Below are positions 18,895-28,108 of a DNA stretch of 64,000 nucleotides, piece after piece. A program made the translations under genes and the position numbers. Source of the stretch: CAZHCA01 sp964530825. Its GTDB lineage: Bacteria > Bacteroidota > Bacteroidia > Chitinophagales > Saprospiraceae. Under the pieces are notes generated by a model, which saw only the letters and a list, made by a program, of their open reading frames with translations, was not told the DNA's origin and did not search any database. Numbering within the stretch: position 1 is the stretch's first letter; the number at the start of each line of letters is the position of its first letter. The stretch spans positions 1 to 64,000 of the forward strand of contig CAZHCA010000008.1 in assembly GCA_964530825.1 (NCBI GenBank). The letters are read 5' to 3'.

Positions 18895-19881
18895 ATGAAT
18901 CACGAGCAGTATTTTCAGGACCTCTACCATGCCTATATGGATTACCAGCAGCGCCATCCTTTTAGCGGCTCCCCACGCGAATTGTACGCCCCGGTCGACT
19001 ACATCATGCAATTGGGTGGCAAGCGCCTGCGCCCCATCCTGGTCCTGATGGCCTACCACCTCTACCGCGATGATTACGAGTCGGCACTGCCGATAGCCTA
19101 TGCGGTGGAAATCTTTCACAACTTCACCCTGGTACACGACGACATTATGGACGAAGCCGTTCTGCGGCGCGGCAAGACCACCGTGCATCGCAAATGGGAT
19201 TCCAAAACCGCTATTCTTAGCGGCGATGTAATGCTGATTTACGCTTACGATTACCTGACCCGATTCGGGGATGATACCCGCCTGCCGGCTATGGTCCGCA
19301 CCTTCAATCGCTTAGCCCGCGAAGTGTGCGAGGGTCAGCAATACGATATGAATTTCGAAGGGCAGGAAACCGTTACCATCCCCGATTACCTGCGCATGAT
19401 CGAGCTGAAGACTTCAGTATTGATTGCGGGGGCGTTGGAGCTCGGCGCCATCGCAGCTGGCGCCAGGGAAGCCGATGTAGAAGAGCTGCGTGCTTTCGGA
19501 ATCAAGGTCGGAGTGGCCTTTCAGATCCAGGACGACATCCTGGATACCTTCGGCGATCCGGAGAAAGTGGGAAAGACAAAAGGAGGAGATATCATCCAAA
19601 ACAAAAAGACCTACCTCATCCTGAAAGCGTTCGAGCGGGGTACACCGGCACAGCGGGAAGAACTGGTGCAGCTCATGCGCACTACCCCCGTCGATCCTGC
19701 TGATAAAGTGATCCGCGTAACCGAATTGTTAGCAGAGCTGGACATCCCCAAAACCGCCCGAGCCGATCAGGATCAGCTGTGTGCCGAAGCCTTTGGTCAC
19801 CTCGACGCCGTCGACCTGCCCGAACGCCGCAAAGCACACCTGCGCGATACGGCACAGCGCCTGTTTGTCCGTTCGGAATAA
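18895..19881 (+). CDS. Polyprenyl diphosphate synthase (IspA/IdsA family)
   Basis: This trans-prenyltransferase condenses isopentenyl diphosphate with allylic diphosphates. The 328-residue protein shows the first aspartate-rich motif in LVHDDIMDEAVLRRG, the second in FQIQDDILDTFGD, and GGKRLRP near the N-terminus. Residues before the first motif (EIFHNFTLVHDD) suggest a medium chain such as C15-C20, but chain length cannot be fixed without a model. The gene begins with ATG at 18895 after a 510-base non-coding region. It acts in the cytoplasm in isoprenoid biosynthesis (quinones, carotenoids or cell-wall carriers). Confidence 0.9.
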   Translation: MNHEQYFQDLYHAYMDYQQRHPFSGSPRELYAPVDYIMQLGGKRLRPILVLMAYHLYRDDYESALPIAYAVEIFHNFTLVHDDIMDEAVLRRGKTTVHRKWDSKTAILSGDVMLIYAYDYLTRFGDDTRLPAMVRTFNRLAREVCEGQQYDMNFEGQETVTIPDYLRMIELKTSVLIAGALELGAIAAGAREADVEELRAFGIKVGVAFQIQDDILDTFGDPEKVGKTKGGDIIQNKKTYLILKAFERGTPAQREELVQLMRTTPVDPADKVIRVTELLAELDIPKTARADQDQLCAEAFGHLDAVDLPERRKAHLRDTAQRLFVRSE

Positions 19882-20116
19882 TCCTGATCGATGCGGCCAT
19901 GATGCGCAAAAAGGAAGGGCGACCCCCGAAGCGGCCACCCCTCACACTATGAAACACTATATAGTTAGATACAGGCACAGAGCTTCGAGGCGGTCGCTGG
20001 GCGACACGTCAGATAGGACTATCTTAGCAATAGCCTCTCAAAGCTCACGGAATATTACGAAATATCGCTAACCTTTCAATATGTTAATTAACAAAATTGG
20101 TGCCAAAGTGGCGGAT

Positions 20117-20575
20117 TTAAGTTTTGGAGAGGAAAATTTTTCCGTTCCACCACTCTTTTTCGATGAGGGCCCGGTTTTTTTCATAAAACCGAATGGCGGG
20201 TTCGTTCCAGTCTAGAACCTGCCATTTGACGAGCCGGCATTCCTTCCTTCGGGCTTCTTTTAAAAAAGCATCGAATAGCAGTTGTCCCAGCCCTTTGCGG
20301 CGGTAAGCATTTTTTACGACAAAATCTTCGAGGTACAGCATTCGTCCCTTCCAGGTGGAGTAAGTCATGTAGTAAAGAGCCATGCCAACTACACCAGCTT
20401 CATCGTGCTCGATGACGATGGTTTCGAAAATACCGGCGGCAAAATCGCGCTGGTAATCCTTAAGGGTAGCGACGAATGCTTCTTCGGCCTTTTCGTAGAT
20501 TGCTAATTCGCGTACCAAGTCGTGCACGGCGGGTAAATCAGCAGCGGTACCTTGGCGTATGGTAAAGGTGTCCAT
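20117..20575 (-). CDS. GNAT-family N-acetyltransferase, SSAT-like
   Basis: A 152-residue GNAT protein. The acetyl-CoA binding motif is VVKNAYRRKGLGQLLFDAF. The preceding YSTWKGRMLYLEDF and the C-terminal WNEPAIRFYEKN segments resemble spermidine/spermine N1-acetyltransferases. Polyamine or a related primary amine is a reasonable but unproven substrate. The start is taken at ATG 20575 (MDTFTIRQGTAADL), since residues upstream in the same frame do not fit the family. It lies downstream of acylphosphatase on the same strand with about 96 bases between them. Confidence 0.83.
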   Translation of the reverse strand: MDTFTIRQGTAADLPAVHDLVRELAIYEKAEEAFVATLKDYQRDFAAGIFETIVIEHDEAGVVGMALYYMTYSTWKGRMLYLEDFVVKNAYRRKGLGQLLFDAFLKEARRKECRLVKWQVLDWNEPAIRFYEKNRALIEKEWWNGKIFLSKT

Positions 20576-20671
20576 GGCGTAGTGGCTAATGTGCAGGATT
20601 GCAACTTTCAAGTTTAGGTGCCAGAAAGTTAAGAAGTTTATATTTACCGTGCATCTCAACGGCCAGGTGCT

Positions 20672-20944
20672 TTAACGTTCGATGGTAAACTCCCGGTATC
20701 CTTTCAGAGCGCCTTCTGTGACCGAGACCTCCTCGACGCGTGCGTGTTCGGGCCCTTGCCAGCACCAGTCGATCAGCTGCTGGCATTGGGCGGGCGTACC
20801 CTCGATTTCGGCGTAAACGGTGCCGTCAGGTTCGTTGCGGACAAAACCCGTGATGCCCATTTGCGCCGCCTGCTGCTGGGTGGAAGCCCGGTAGTAGACT
20901 CCCTGTACGCGACCGGCAATGCGTACATCGTAATGCTTTTTCAT
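20672..20944 (-). CDS. acyP: Acylphosphatase
   Basis: A 90-residue enzyme of the usual family length that hydrolyses carboxyl-phosphate bonds. It carries the two signature motifs GRVQGVYYRAST, with the catalytic arginine, and GFVRNEPDGTVYAEIEG, with the catalytic asparagine. The start ATG at 20944 is unambiguous. Confidence 0.94.
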   Translation of the reverse strand: MKKHYDVRIAGRVQGVYYRASTQQQAAQMGITGFVRNEPDGTVYAEIEGTPAQCQQLIDWCWQGPEHARVEEVSVTEGALKGYREFTIER

Positions 20945-21072
20945 AGTCGGATGATGGTAGGTTGATTTTCGCTGATCTAACTACCCCAAAACCGATAGGT
21001 TCAGGGAAAACCGGATAAATGGCCACCCATTGTAGCGGAATAGCCTTATCTTTCTGGCCCTAATTTAATTTT

Positions 21073-22029
21073 ATGTCATCATCGCGCCTGCAAGCTATAC
21101 GGATTATGGGAGCCTTACTGGCTGCCGTCGTCGTTGGCGTTTACATTACAGGACTAACGCGCATTTACGATTCCAATCCGCGCGGATTCTGGATCATGGT
21201 CGTCCTGGGTGCCGGTGGCGCTTTTTTGTTGATACGGGCACTGACGGCCCGAAAGCGGCGGCGCCGGAAAATTCTGCTTCAGCCCTTCCCGCAGACGTGG
21301 CGTACAATTCTGAGCGACAAAGTCGAGTTTTACCAAAAACTTGATGAGGCCGGTAAAGCGCGCTTCGAGCAAGACGTGCAGCTCTTTCTGGGGGAGAAAC
21401 GCGTTACGGGGGTAAATACCACAGTCGACGATGAGGTGCGGGTATTGGTAGCAGCCAGTGCCGTTATTCCCATCTTTGGGTTTCCGGAGTGGGAGTATCG
21501 CAACCTCCAGGAGGTGCTCATCTATCCGGGTGCTTTCCATAGCCATAATTTCGCCCAAGATAGCGACCATGGCAATGCCCTCGGCATGGTCGGTACCGGC
21601 CCCATGGATCGCAAAATGATCCTGTCCAAAACGGCCCTGCTGAACGGTTTTGTAAGCAAGCGAGACGGCAAAAATACCGGCCTACACGAGTTTGTACACC
21701 TGATCGACGGCATGGATGGCGCCTTTGACGGCATCCCTGCCCTGGCGGGAAAAGCCTACTGCCTACCCTGGATGGAGATGATCCGGCAGGAGATGGCGCG
21801 CATCCACCGCGGCAAGTCGGAGCTGCGCCGCTACGGCGGTACCAACCCGACCGAGTTTTTCGCCGTGGCCAGCGAGCATTTCTTCGAAAACCCCCAGGAG
21901 CTGAAAGCAAAACATCCGGAGCTGTACAACATGCTCACCGAGGTTTTTCACCAAGATATGCGCCGTTATTTTTCGGCAAGTTTTAAGCGCAAGGAAAGGG
22001 AGCGCCAAAAAAGCACCGTGACGCCCTGA
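21073..22029 (+). CDS. Membrane-anchored zinc peptidase of the MtfA/M90 family
   Basis: A 318-residue protein with two N-terminal hydrophobic helices (IMGALLAAVVVGVYITG and FWIMVVLGAGGAFLLIRAL) and a cytoplasmic MtfA-like domain. The zinc site is LHEFVHLIDGMDG (HExxH near residue 207), with the downstream glutamate in ASEHFFENP. E. coli MtfA interacts with the Mlc repressor and has aminopeptidase activity, but the membrane anchor here is an added feature seen in Bacteroidota homologues. Spacing to the following amidohydrolase is 49 bases, so the two may be co-transcribed. Confidence 0.82.
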   Translation: MSSSRLQAIRIMGALLAAVVVGVYITGLTRIYDSNPRGFWIMVVLGAGGAFLLIRALTARKRRRRKILLQPFPQTWRTILSDKVEFYQKLDEAGKARFEQDVQLFLGEKRVTGVNTTVDDEVRVLVAASAVIPIFGFPEWEYRNLQEVLIYPGAFHSHNFAQDSDHGNALGMVGTGPMDRKMILSKTALLNGFVSKRDGKNTGLHEFVHLIDGMDGAFDGIPALAGKAYCLPWMEMIRQEMARIHRGKSELRRYGGTNPTEFFAVASEHFFENPQELKAKHPELYNMLTEVFHQDMRRYFSASFKRKERERQKSTVTP

Positions 22030-22078
22030 ATTTTCCGGCCGGGCTTTGTAGTTTTAGCAGTTAGCAAAAAAGTCTGAT

Positions 22079-23788
22079 ATGTCGATCCGAAGCCTTCTTT
22101 ACCTGTCTATATCATTGATCCTTTTCCAGGGCTGCCAGCAGCAAGAGGTGGCCGATACCCTTCTGCTCAACGGCAATTTTTACACCGTCCATGCAGACCA
22201 GCCCCGCGCCGAGGCCCTGGCCATCAGGGGCGATCGCATCCTGGCGGTAGGCAATAACACCGATGTTGAAGCCTACCGGGGGGGCGCTACCGAGGTGATC
22301 GATCTGGAAGGGCGATTTGCTATGCCCGGCTTTATCGAGGGGCACGGTCACTTCTCCGGCATGGGCAACAGCCTGATGAATCTCAACTTCCTCTATAGCG
22401 ACAGCTGGGACGAGATCGTAGCCATGGTGGCCGAAAAGGCCAGGGAAACGCCCAAAGGCGCCTGGATTACCGGCCGCGGCTGGCACCAGGAGAAGTGGAC
22501 CGAGCCGGTCGAGGAGAACGTGCACGGCTACCCTTACCACGATGCCCTGAGCGCCGTGACCGAACACCATCCAGTCATCCTGCGGCACGCCAGCGGTCAC
22601 TCGCTCTTCGCCAATGCCAAAGCCATGGAGCTAGCCGGCATCACGGCTGAGACGCCCGATCCGTCGGGCGGAGAGATCGTGCGCGACGCTGCCGGCAATG
22701 CCATCGGGGTATTCGAAGAGCGCGCCATGAATCTGATCACCCGCGTTTACCAGGAGTACCTGATGACTCTCTCCGATGAGGAGCGCAAAACCGAATGGCT
22801 GGAAGGTATCCGGTTGGCTCAGGAGGAATGTTTGCGCAACGGCGTCACCAGCTTCCAGGACGCCGGCTCCAAATTCTTTGAGCTGGACTACTATAAGGAA
22901 CTGGCCGAAGCCGGCGAGCTGGACCTGCGCCTCTGGGCCATGGTACGCCACTCCTCGGAGCAGATGCGAGGCAAGTTGCAAGACTACCGCTGGATCGACG
23001 TAGGCAATCACTACCTGACGGTGCGCGCCGTCAAGACCGAGGTCGACGGTGCGCTGGGTGCCTTCGGGGCCTGGCTGCTGGAACCCTACGACGACAAGCC
23101 CGGCTTTGTGGGGCAAAACACCACCCCCATCGAAGAAGTGCAGACCATTGCCCGCATGGCCGCCACCAACGATATGCAGCTCTGCGTGCACGCCATTGGC
23201 GACCGCGCCAACCGCGCGGTACTCGATATCATGGAAGCCGAGTTTGCCGCCATGGAGGAGGCCGGCGACCTGCGCTGGCGGATCGAGCATTCGCAGCATC
23301 TGGATACGGCCGACATTCCGCGCTTTGCCGAGCTGGGCGTTATCGCTTCCATGCAGGCCATCCATTGCACGTCCGATGCGCCCTTCGTCGAGAAACGGCT
23401 GGGTAATTTCCGGGCCCGCTACGGGTCCTACCCCTGGCGCTCGCTACTCGATGCTGGTGCCGTAGTGACCAACGGTACCGACGTACCCGTGGAAGACGTG
23501 GATCCGCTCGCTAGTTTTTACGCCAGCGTCACCCGCAAGCGGGCCGATAACGGCTTTGCGTTTTTTCCCGAGCAGGCTATGACGCGCCCAGAAGCTATTT
23601 ACTCCTATACCATGGCCAACGCTTACGCCGCCTTCGAAGAGCATGACAAAGGCAGCCTCGAACCCGGCAAGCTGGCCGACATTGTCGTGCTGAGCAATGA
23701 CCTGATCGAATGCACCGACGAGGCTATCCTCGATACCCAGGTGCTGATGACGATGGTCGGGGGAGAGGTGAAGTACCGCGGCGAATGA
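22079..23788 (+). CDS. YtcJ-like amidohydrolase, lipoprotein
   Basis: A 569-residue metal-dependent hydrolase of the amidohydrolase superfamily (TIM barrel). The N-terminus is a lipoprotein signal with lipobox FQGC. The metal-binding HxH is in MPGFIEGHGHFSG, the later histidines in LCVHAIGDRANR and WRIEHSQHLD, and the final aspartate in TNGTDVPVEDVDP. The C-terminal SLEPGKLADIVVLS strand is typical. YtcJ-like enzymes act on amide or lactam bonds of largely unknown substrates. It is anchored to a membrane and exported, so probably handles an external nutrient. Confidence 0.85.
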   Translation: MSIRSLLYLSISLILFQGCQQQEVADTLLLNGNFYTVHADQPRAEALAIRGDRILAVGNNTDVEAYRGGATEVIDLEGRFAMPGFIEGHGHFSGMGNSLMNLNFLYSDSWDEIVAMVAEKARETPKGAWITGRGWHQEKWTEPVEENVHGYPYHDALSAVTEHHPVILRHASGHSLFANAKAMELAGITAETPDPSGGEIVRDAAGNAIGVFEERAMNLITRVYQEYLMTLSDEERKTEWLEGIRLAQEECLRNGVTSFQDAGSKFFELDYYKELAEAGELDLRLWAMVRHSSEQMRGKLQDYRWIDVGNHYLTVRAVKTEVDGALGAFGAWLLEPYDDKPGFVGQNTTPIEEVQTIARMAATNDMQLCVHAIGDRANRAVLDIMEAEFAAMEEAGDLRWRIEHSQHLDTADIPRFAELGVIASMQAIHCTSDAPFVEKRLGNFRARYGSYPWRSLLDAGAVVTNGTDVPVEDVDPLASFYASVTRKRADNGFAFFPEQAMTRPEAIYSYTMANAYAAFEEHDKGSLEPGKLADIVVLSNDLIECTDEAILDTQVLMTMVGGEVKYRGE

Positions 23789-24192
23789 GGGGTATGGGGG
23801 AATTTGAGCCAGCGGCCTCCTGGTTGCCCTGAAAAGCGGACCCGGGTTAGTGCTGATCCTACCAGGCGCCTGCCTTCCATTGAGCAAAACCTAGGAAGCA
23901 GTACTCTAATGAAAGGGGATTATACTCCCCAAAAAATTATAATTATTTAGAAGTACGGTCGCGTTTGGTCATATTATAGCTATGATCGACCCTGCCCTGG
24001 TATCGAGGATATCCTCCTGAATTGGCCGGGGTAAGGCGATAAGGATAGTCAGCCCCCTAAGTAGGTAAGGCTACGCTGATCATGGAAAACACCATGACCG
24101 CCATCCTCTACACGGAGGTAAAACGCTCCGCATGTTGGTTGTCCGCTCAAAAACAATTAATTTTCTTATCTGAAAAAAATACCTTCAACCCC
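23789..24192. other. Boundary of the defence island with an FGE-gene-like 5' fragment
   Basis: There is no complete gene in this stretch. At 24094 a short frame begins MTAILYTEV. Its DNA, from about 24086 to 24116, is nearly identical to the start region of the FGE-fold gene at 52434 (MTATLYTES), differing at only two or three positions over about 30 bases. After that the two diverge. The frame runs on into the EAD11-type gene, but the conserved domain starts only at 24193. It may be a leftover 5' end of an FGE gene or a shared translation-start cassette. Confidence 0.5.
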
Positions 24193-24606
24193 ATGAATAC
24201 CTCAGGTACCTACATCGACCGCCTGCTACAGCTCATCGCCAAGGACGAACTAAAAGCCGTCCTGGCCGAGTTGCAAAACCTGCTCCGCGGCAGCCCTGCC
24301 TACGACAAAGCCATCCTGCAATCTGCCCGCTACAACGGCCTGATGAAGGACATCCGAACCGGCACCATCGACCTGGAACGGGCGGAGGTCCAAAAGAACC
24401 AGCTCCGCTACGCCCTGACCGATATGGTGCGGGAGCTGGAGGATCAACTCCCGGAACAGCCCGAGCTGCAGCGGGAAGTGGAACAGTACCTGCAACAGCG
24501 GCCCGTACATAACGAAGCCCGCATTACGGGGGATGGCAACGTCAATGTGCAGGGGGTATCGGGGAGTCAGATCAACATTCAGCAGAACGACAAGGACAAA
24601 GCATGA
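24193..24606 (+). CDS. Effector-associated domain 11 (EAD11)-type adaptor protein
   Basis: The 137-residue protein has an N-terminal helical region (residues about 6-84) matching the EAD11 type: short helices with LIAKDELKAVLAELQNLLRG, the conserved SARYNGLMKDIRTGTI and LRYALTDMVREL. A charged linker follows, then an Asn/Gly/Gln-rich beta-type motif at residues 111-130. EADs are small death-fold-like adaptor domains found in bacterial NTP-dependent conflict systems, where they recruit effectors to STAND NTPases. It overlaps the next gene by ATGA, indicating coupled translation. The start at 24193 is chosen because the domain begins there; an upstream ATG at 24082 or 24094 would add an unrelated 33-37 residues. 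Confidence 0.72.
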   Translation: MNTSGTYIDRLLQLIAKDELKAVLAELQNLLRGSPAYDKAILQSARYNGLMKDIRTGTIDLERAEVQKNQLRYALTDMVRELEDQLPEQPELQREVEQYLQQRPVHNEARITGDGNVNVQGVSGSQINIQQNDKDKA

Positions 24607-25949
24607 GCAATGAATCCAACATAAAGGGCAATCAGAATATCGTGTTGCAGGGGGTGACGGATAGTACGATTACGGTAAATGTAGACGGCACTCCGAAAGA
24701 GCTAGAGCGCCGTCTGGAATCTTTGGTGGGATTGCTCGAAGAGTTGAGCGCAAAGCAACTGCAACTGGAAGGCAAGCCATACTCTATTGACAGTTTCAAT
24801 GCGAAAAACTTTGACTTTTTCGTAGAGCAGCTGCGCAGCGGGCGGGAGCTGCCCCCGGAGCTGGCGGAGAACCTGGTGACCGAAAGTAACCGCTGGGTGG
24901 ATAGTTTAAAGCAGGAGCTGCTCCGGCAGGGCGTTTCGGTAGGCAATCAGCCGTTGCGTATTTTCGAGCACTACGGCTGGCTCATCGAGACCTTTTTGCT
25001 CAAAATGAATAGCCCCGTCGGACGCGGGCCCACACTGCGCCGGCTGTCGTTTATGGCGGAAGCCTACCAAAGCTCGTTACGCTACCTTTGTTATATCCAA
25101 TTGGCGCAGTTGCTGCCCAATCTGAAGGAAGGGTTGCCTCCCTCTATTGCGGCATTCTTACAATCCGACGAAGGCGCCCATATTGAGTTCGATTACCTCC
25201 ATCTTTTATTGCTAACTACGGAGCAGCTTCAGGGTCAGGACACCTTTGTGCCGGAAATCGAAGAGCTGGTGGAAGAGCTCACCGATCCCGAAACCGACCT
25301 TTACTCAACAGCGCTTTTCCTCACCCGGCAGCGTGATGCTTTGCTACGGGGAGCGATTGAGGAAAACGACGGCTTGAGTGCCTTGCTGGATCAATACCTC
25401 ACCGGTCTGATATACTGGCTACGCTGCATCGCTTTTTTGGCCCAGTACCGCTTAGTATCTATCAAGGACATCAACCTTAATTACCGCCTGGGGACCGCGA
25501 AAAACTTCGTCCACCTTTACGGCGAATTGCACGGGGTCTACGCGGAAATGCCCAACGAGGGGGAGGAATACAGCGCCTACGCCGTGCAAGACTACTTTAC
25601 GTACAACCAAAGCGTCTTGTTGCTGAAAGGCAGCAGCGTAGAAGCCTGTTTGCAGAACCTGCAAAATGAAGGCAACTATCTTTCGCTCTCCCCGCTGCTG
25701 ATTGATCAGAGTGTATTTGCCGACAAGAATACCCAAACCCCGGAGATATTTTACTACACTGGGCAAGCTAGCAAAGGACGTAAGTATTTTTATGCCTTGT
25801 ATAGAAACGAGTTATCCCTTCAGGGGGAACGTAAAAACTCCAATAAGCAGTTGGCTGTACAACGGCAAAACAACAAGCAACCCAAGCTCGACGAGCTGTA
25901 CGATCAGCTGAAACAATTGTTGAACCCGGCAAAGCGCGCTTCCGCATGA
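24603..25949 (+). CDS. Unknown mostly helical protein of the STAND operon
   Basis: I do not recognise a family for this 448-residue protein. Residues 7-26 (IKGNQNIVLQGVTDSTITVN) repeat the motif found at the C-terminus of the preceding protein. A coiled-coil-like stretch at 30-55 follows, then a long all-helical region without transmembrane segments and a basic C-terminus (GERKNSNKQLAVQRQNNKQ). It sits between the EAD11 adaptor and the nSTAND1 NTPase, with four-base ATGA overlaps on both sides. It is therefore likely a dedicated partner such as an effector or scaffold. No catalytic motif is visible. Confidence 0.6.
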   Translation: MSNESNIKGNQNIVLQGVTDSTITVNVDGTPKELERRLESLVGLLEELSAKQLQLEGKPYSIDSFNAKNFDFFVEQLRSGRELPPELAENLVTESNRWVDSLKQELLRQGVSVGNQPLRIFEHYGWLIETFLLKMNSPVGRGPTLRRLSFMAEAYQSSLRYLCYIQLAQLLPNLKEGLPPSIAAFLQSDEGAHIEFDYLHLLLLTTEQLQGQDTFVPEIEELVEELTDPETDLYSTALFLTRQRDALLRGAIEENDGLSALLDQYLTGLIYWLRCIAFLAQYRLVSIKDINLNYRLGTAKNFVHLYGELHGVYAEMPNEGEEYSAYAVQDYFTYNQSVLLLKGSSVEACLQNLQNEGNYLSLSPLLIDQSVFADKNTQTPEIFYYTGQASKGRKYFYALYRNELSLQGERKNSNKQLAVQRQNNKQPKLDELYDQLKQLLNPAKRASA

Positions 25950-28108
25950 GTTTACAGCAATCTCCATTTAAGTTTCTGGATGCGTACCAGCAGGAAGACC
26001 ACGACATCTTCTTTGGACGAGATGCGGAGACGGAGGCGCTGTACGAAGCCCTCAGCGGCGTGAAGCAATTGCTGGTGTACGGGCCTTCCGGTGCCGGCAA
26101 AACGAGCTTGGTGGAGTGCGGGCTGCGCAACCAATTTTCCGATGCCGACTGGTTTGCGCTGACGGTGCGGCGCGGCTCGAACGCCGTGGCTTCCGTTTAC
26201 ACCAGCATCAACGAAGCGCTGGAGAATCCCATCCCACTGGATGAAACTACCCAGCTGCCAAAGGATAAGGATAAAGGCTTTGGACAAGCCATCGAAGACC
26301 TGTTTTCGGAACGCTATCAACCCATTTATCTGCTCTTTGACCAATTCGAGGAATTGCTGCTGCTCGGCGATGAAGAAGAAAAGCGCGATTTTTTTACTCG
26401 CCTCGACAAGTTGATCCGGTATAAGGTGCCCTGTCGGGTGCTCCTTATCATGCGGGAAGAATTCATCGGCCATTTATCCGAATACGAGCCGCTTTGTCCC
26501 AGCCTATTCCAGCACCGCTTCCGTCTGGAAAAAATGGGCCGCTCCGGGGTCAAGCAGATCATCGAGCGTACTCTCGCCGCACCTCAGTTTCAGGATGCCT
26601 TTACCGTTGACGATCCCGAAGCCTTAGCTACTGCGGTGCTCGACCGTCTCCCCGACCGCCAACGGGAAATCGAGCTGACCCACGTGCAGGTATTTTTGAG
26701 TGAGTTGTGGGACCGGGCCCGCACCGCAAGTACCGAGGAGCAACGCCCCCACCTAACCCGCCACCTGGTGCAGTCGGATGACAATCTGGAAGCCGTACTT
26801 GACAGCTTCCTCAAGAAGCAACTGAATGACCTGGAGCCTACCTACGGCCCCAAAGCCCCATTGGAGACTCTGGCGGCTATGATCTCAGAACGGTATACCA
26901 AGCTGCAACTCAGTGAAGAGGAGATAAAAAAAGATTTGACAGCTAAAGGCGTGGCGTTTCCGCAACTCAACCGGCTGCTCGCCGATCTGGAGGAAGGGCG
27001 CTTAATTCGTGCCCTAAAGGCAGGCGACCGACCCCGCTACGAGATTAGCCACGACGTACTGGCCAAGGTAGTCGGGCAAAACCTGACCGAAGAGATGCAG
27101 CTGCGGGAAAAAGCCCGGGAGATTTACCGGGTATACGGGGAGCGGGAAGGCTTGCTGGCACAACAGGATTTGGATTACTTGCGGCCCTTTCAGCAATACT
27201 TCGCCCTACCAGCTGCCCTTAAAGAGCGCATGGAAGATAGTGAACAGGCGCTGGCGCAGGAAAAGGAAGCCGAGTTGGCGGCGACGAGGCGGCGGCTGCG
27301 GGTGGTGCGGGGGCTGCTGGCGGTAGCGGTATTGGGACTGTTGGCAGCGGGGTATTTTTATTGGGATGCGAATGAGCAACGGGCAGAGGCGGAGGTAGCA
27401 AAGAAGGAGACACAGCAGGCTTTGGGCAAGGCAAATACACTGATTGATGCCTTTTATTTTTATGCGGGGCGGTTTGCTTTGGCATATGGGGAGAAAGATG
27501 GCAATGAAGCCTTCTATTTCATTGACAAAAACGGAAATGAAGTTAAGAAACTAGGACGCTGGCAGAAAGCAGAGCAATTCGATGACTCCGGCTTTGCCAA
27601 AGTGGTAAATCGAGGAACAAACTACCTACTGGACACCATAGGGCACACCTACCACGTCGCTTACCGCCTAGAGGACTTGAACGCAGATGTAAGTGCTTTG
27701 GACCTGCGAGACATAGAGTTGAATGCCTTCCCCAAAGAAGCATTAGCGCATCCGCAACTGCAGGTGTTGTTGCTGGAAGGGAATCTTTTTCACCAAAACA
27801 ATTTTCGTACTTTACCATCTGCCATTCAACGCCTTTCCAGCCTGCACGTGCTTTACTTGAGAGACTGCCAAATTCGCAGTCTGCCCCCAGAAATCGGGCA
27901 ACTCACCAGCTTAACTGCGCTGGATTTGGAGAGCAATGACCTGACGAGCCTGCCCCCAGAAATCGGACAACTCACCAGCTTAACTACGCTGGATTTGGAG
28001 AGCAATGACCTGACGAGCCTGCCCCCAGAAATCACCCAGTTGACCAACCTTAGCAAGCTGATTTTGGATGGCAATGACCTGACGAGCTTACCCTCCGAAA
28101 TCGGGTAA
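25946..28108 (+). CDS. nSTAND1-type NTPase with TM helix and LRRs, truncated by an in-frame stop
   Basis: The 720-residue product begins with the nSTAND1 segment SPFKFLDAYQ. Walker A GPSGAGKT is at 46-53, Walker B IYLLFDQFEE at 127-136, and a winged-helix-like region precedes residue 380. A transmembrane helix spans about 453-472, a single degenerate WG-like beta repeat lies at about 521-570, and four to five LRRs follow. Translation then stops at TAA 28106-28108, where neighbouring repeats have CAA (Gln). The same frame continues without interruption to 30136, so the ancestral protein had 1,396 residues. STAND NTPases oligomerise on sensing a trigger and activate effectors. Loss of 25 LRRs should impair sensing unless the stop is bypassed. 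Confidence 0.82.
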   Translation: MSLQQSPFKFLDAYQQEDHDIFFGRDAETEALYEALSGVKQLLVYGPSGAGKTSLVECGLRNQFSDADWFALTVRRGSNAVASVYTSINEALENPIPLDETTQLPKDKDKGFGQAIEDLFSERYQPIYLLFDQFEELLLLGDEEEKRDFFTRLDKLIRYKVPCRVLLIMREEFIGHLSEYEPLCPSLFQHRFRLEKMGRSGVKQIIERTLAAPQFQDAFTVDDPEALATAVLDRLPDRQREIELTHVQVFLSELWDRARTASTEEQRPHLTRHLVQSDDNLEAVLDSFLKKQLNDLEPTYGPKAPLETLAAMISERYTKLQLSEEEIKKDLTAKGVAFPQLNRLLADLEEGRLIRALKAGDRPRYEISHDVLAKVVGQNLTEEMQLREKAREIYRVYGEREGLLAQQDLDYLRPFQQYFALPAALKERMEDSEQALAQEKEAELAATRRRLRVVRGLLAVAVLGLLAAGYFYWDANEQRAEAEVAKKETQQALGKANTLIDAFYFYAGRFALAYGEKDGNEAFYFIDKNGNEVKKLGRWQKAEQFDDSGFAKVVNRGTNYLLDTIGHTYHVAYRLEDLNADVSALDLRDIELNAFPKEALAHPQLQVLLLEGNLFHQNNFRTLPSAIQRLSSLHVLYLRDCQIRSLPPEIGQLTSLTALDLESNDLTSLPPEIGQLTSLTTLDLESNDLTSLPPEITQLTNLSKLILDGNDLTSLPSEIG

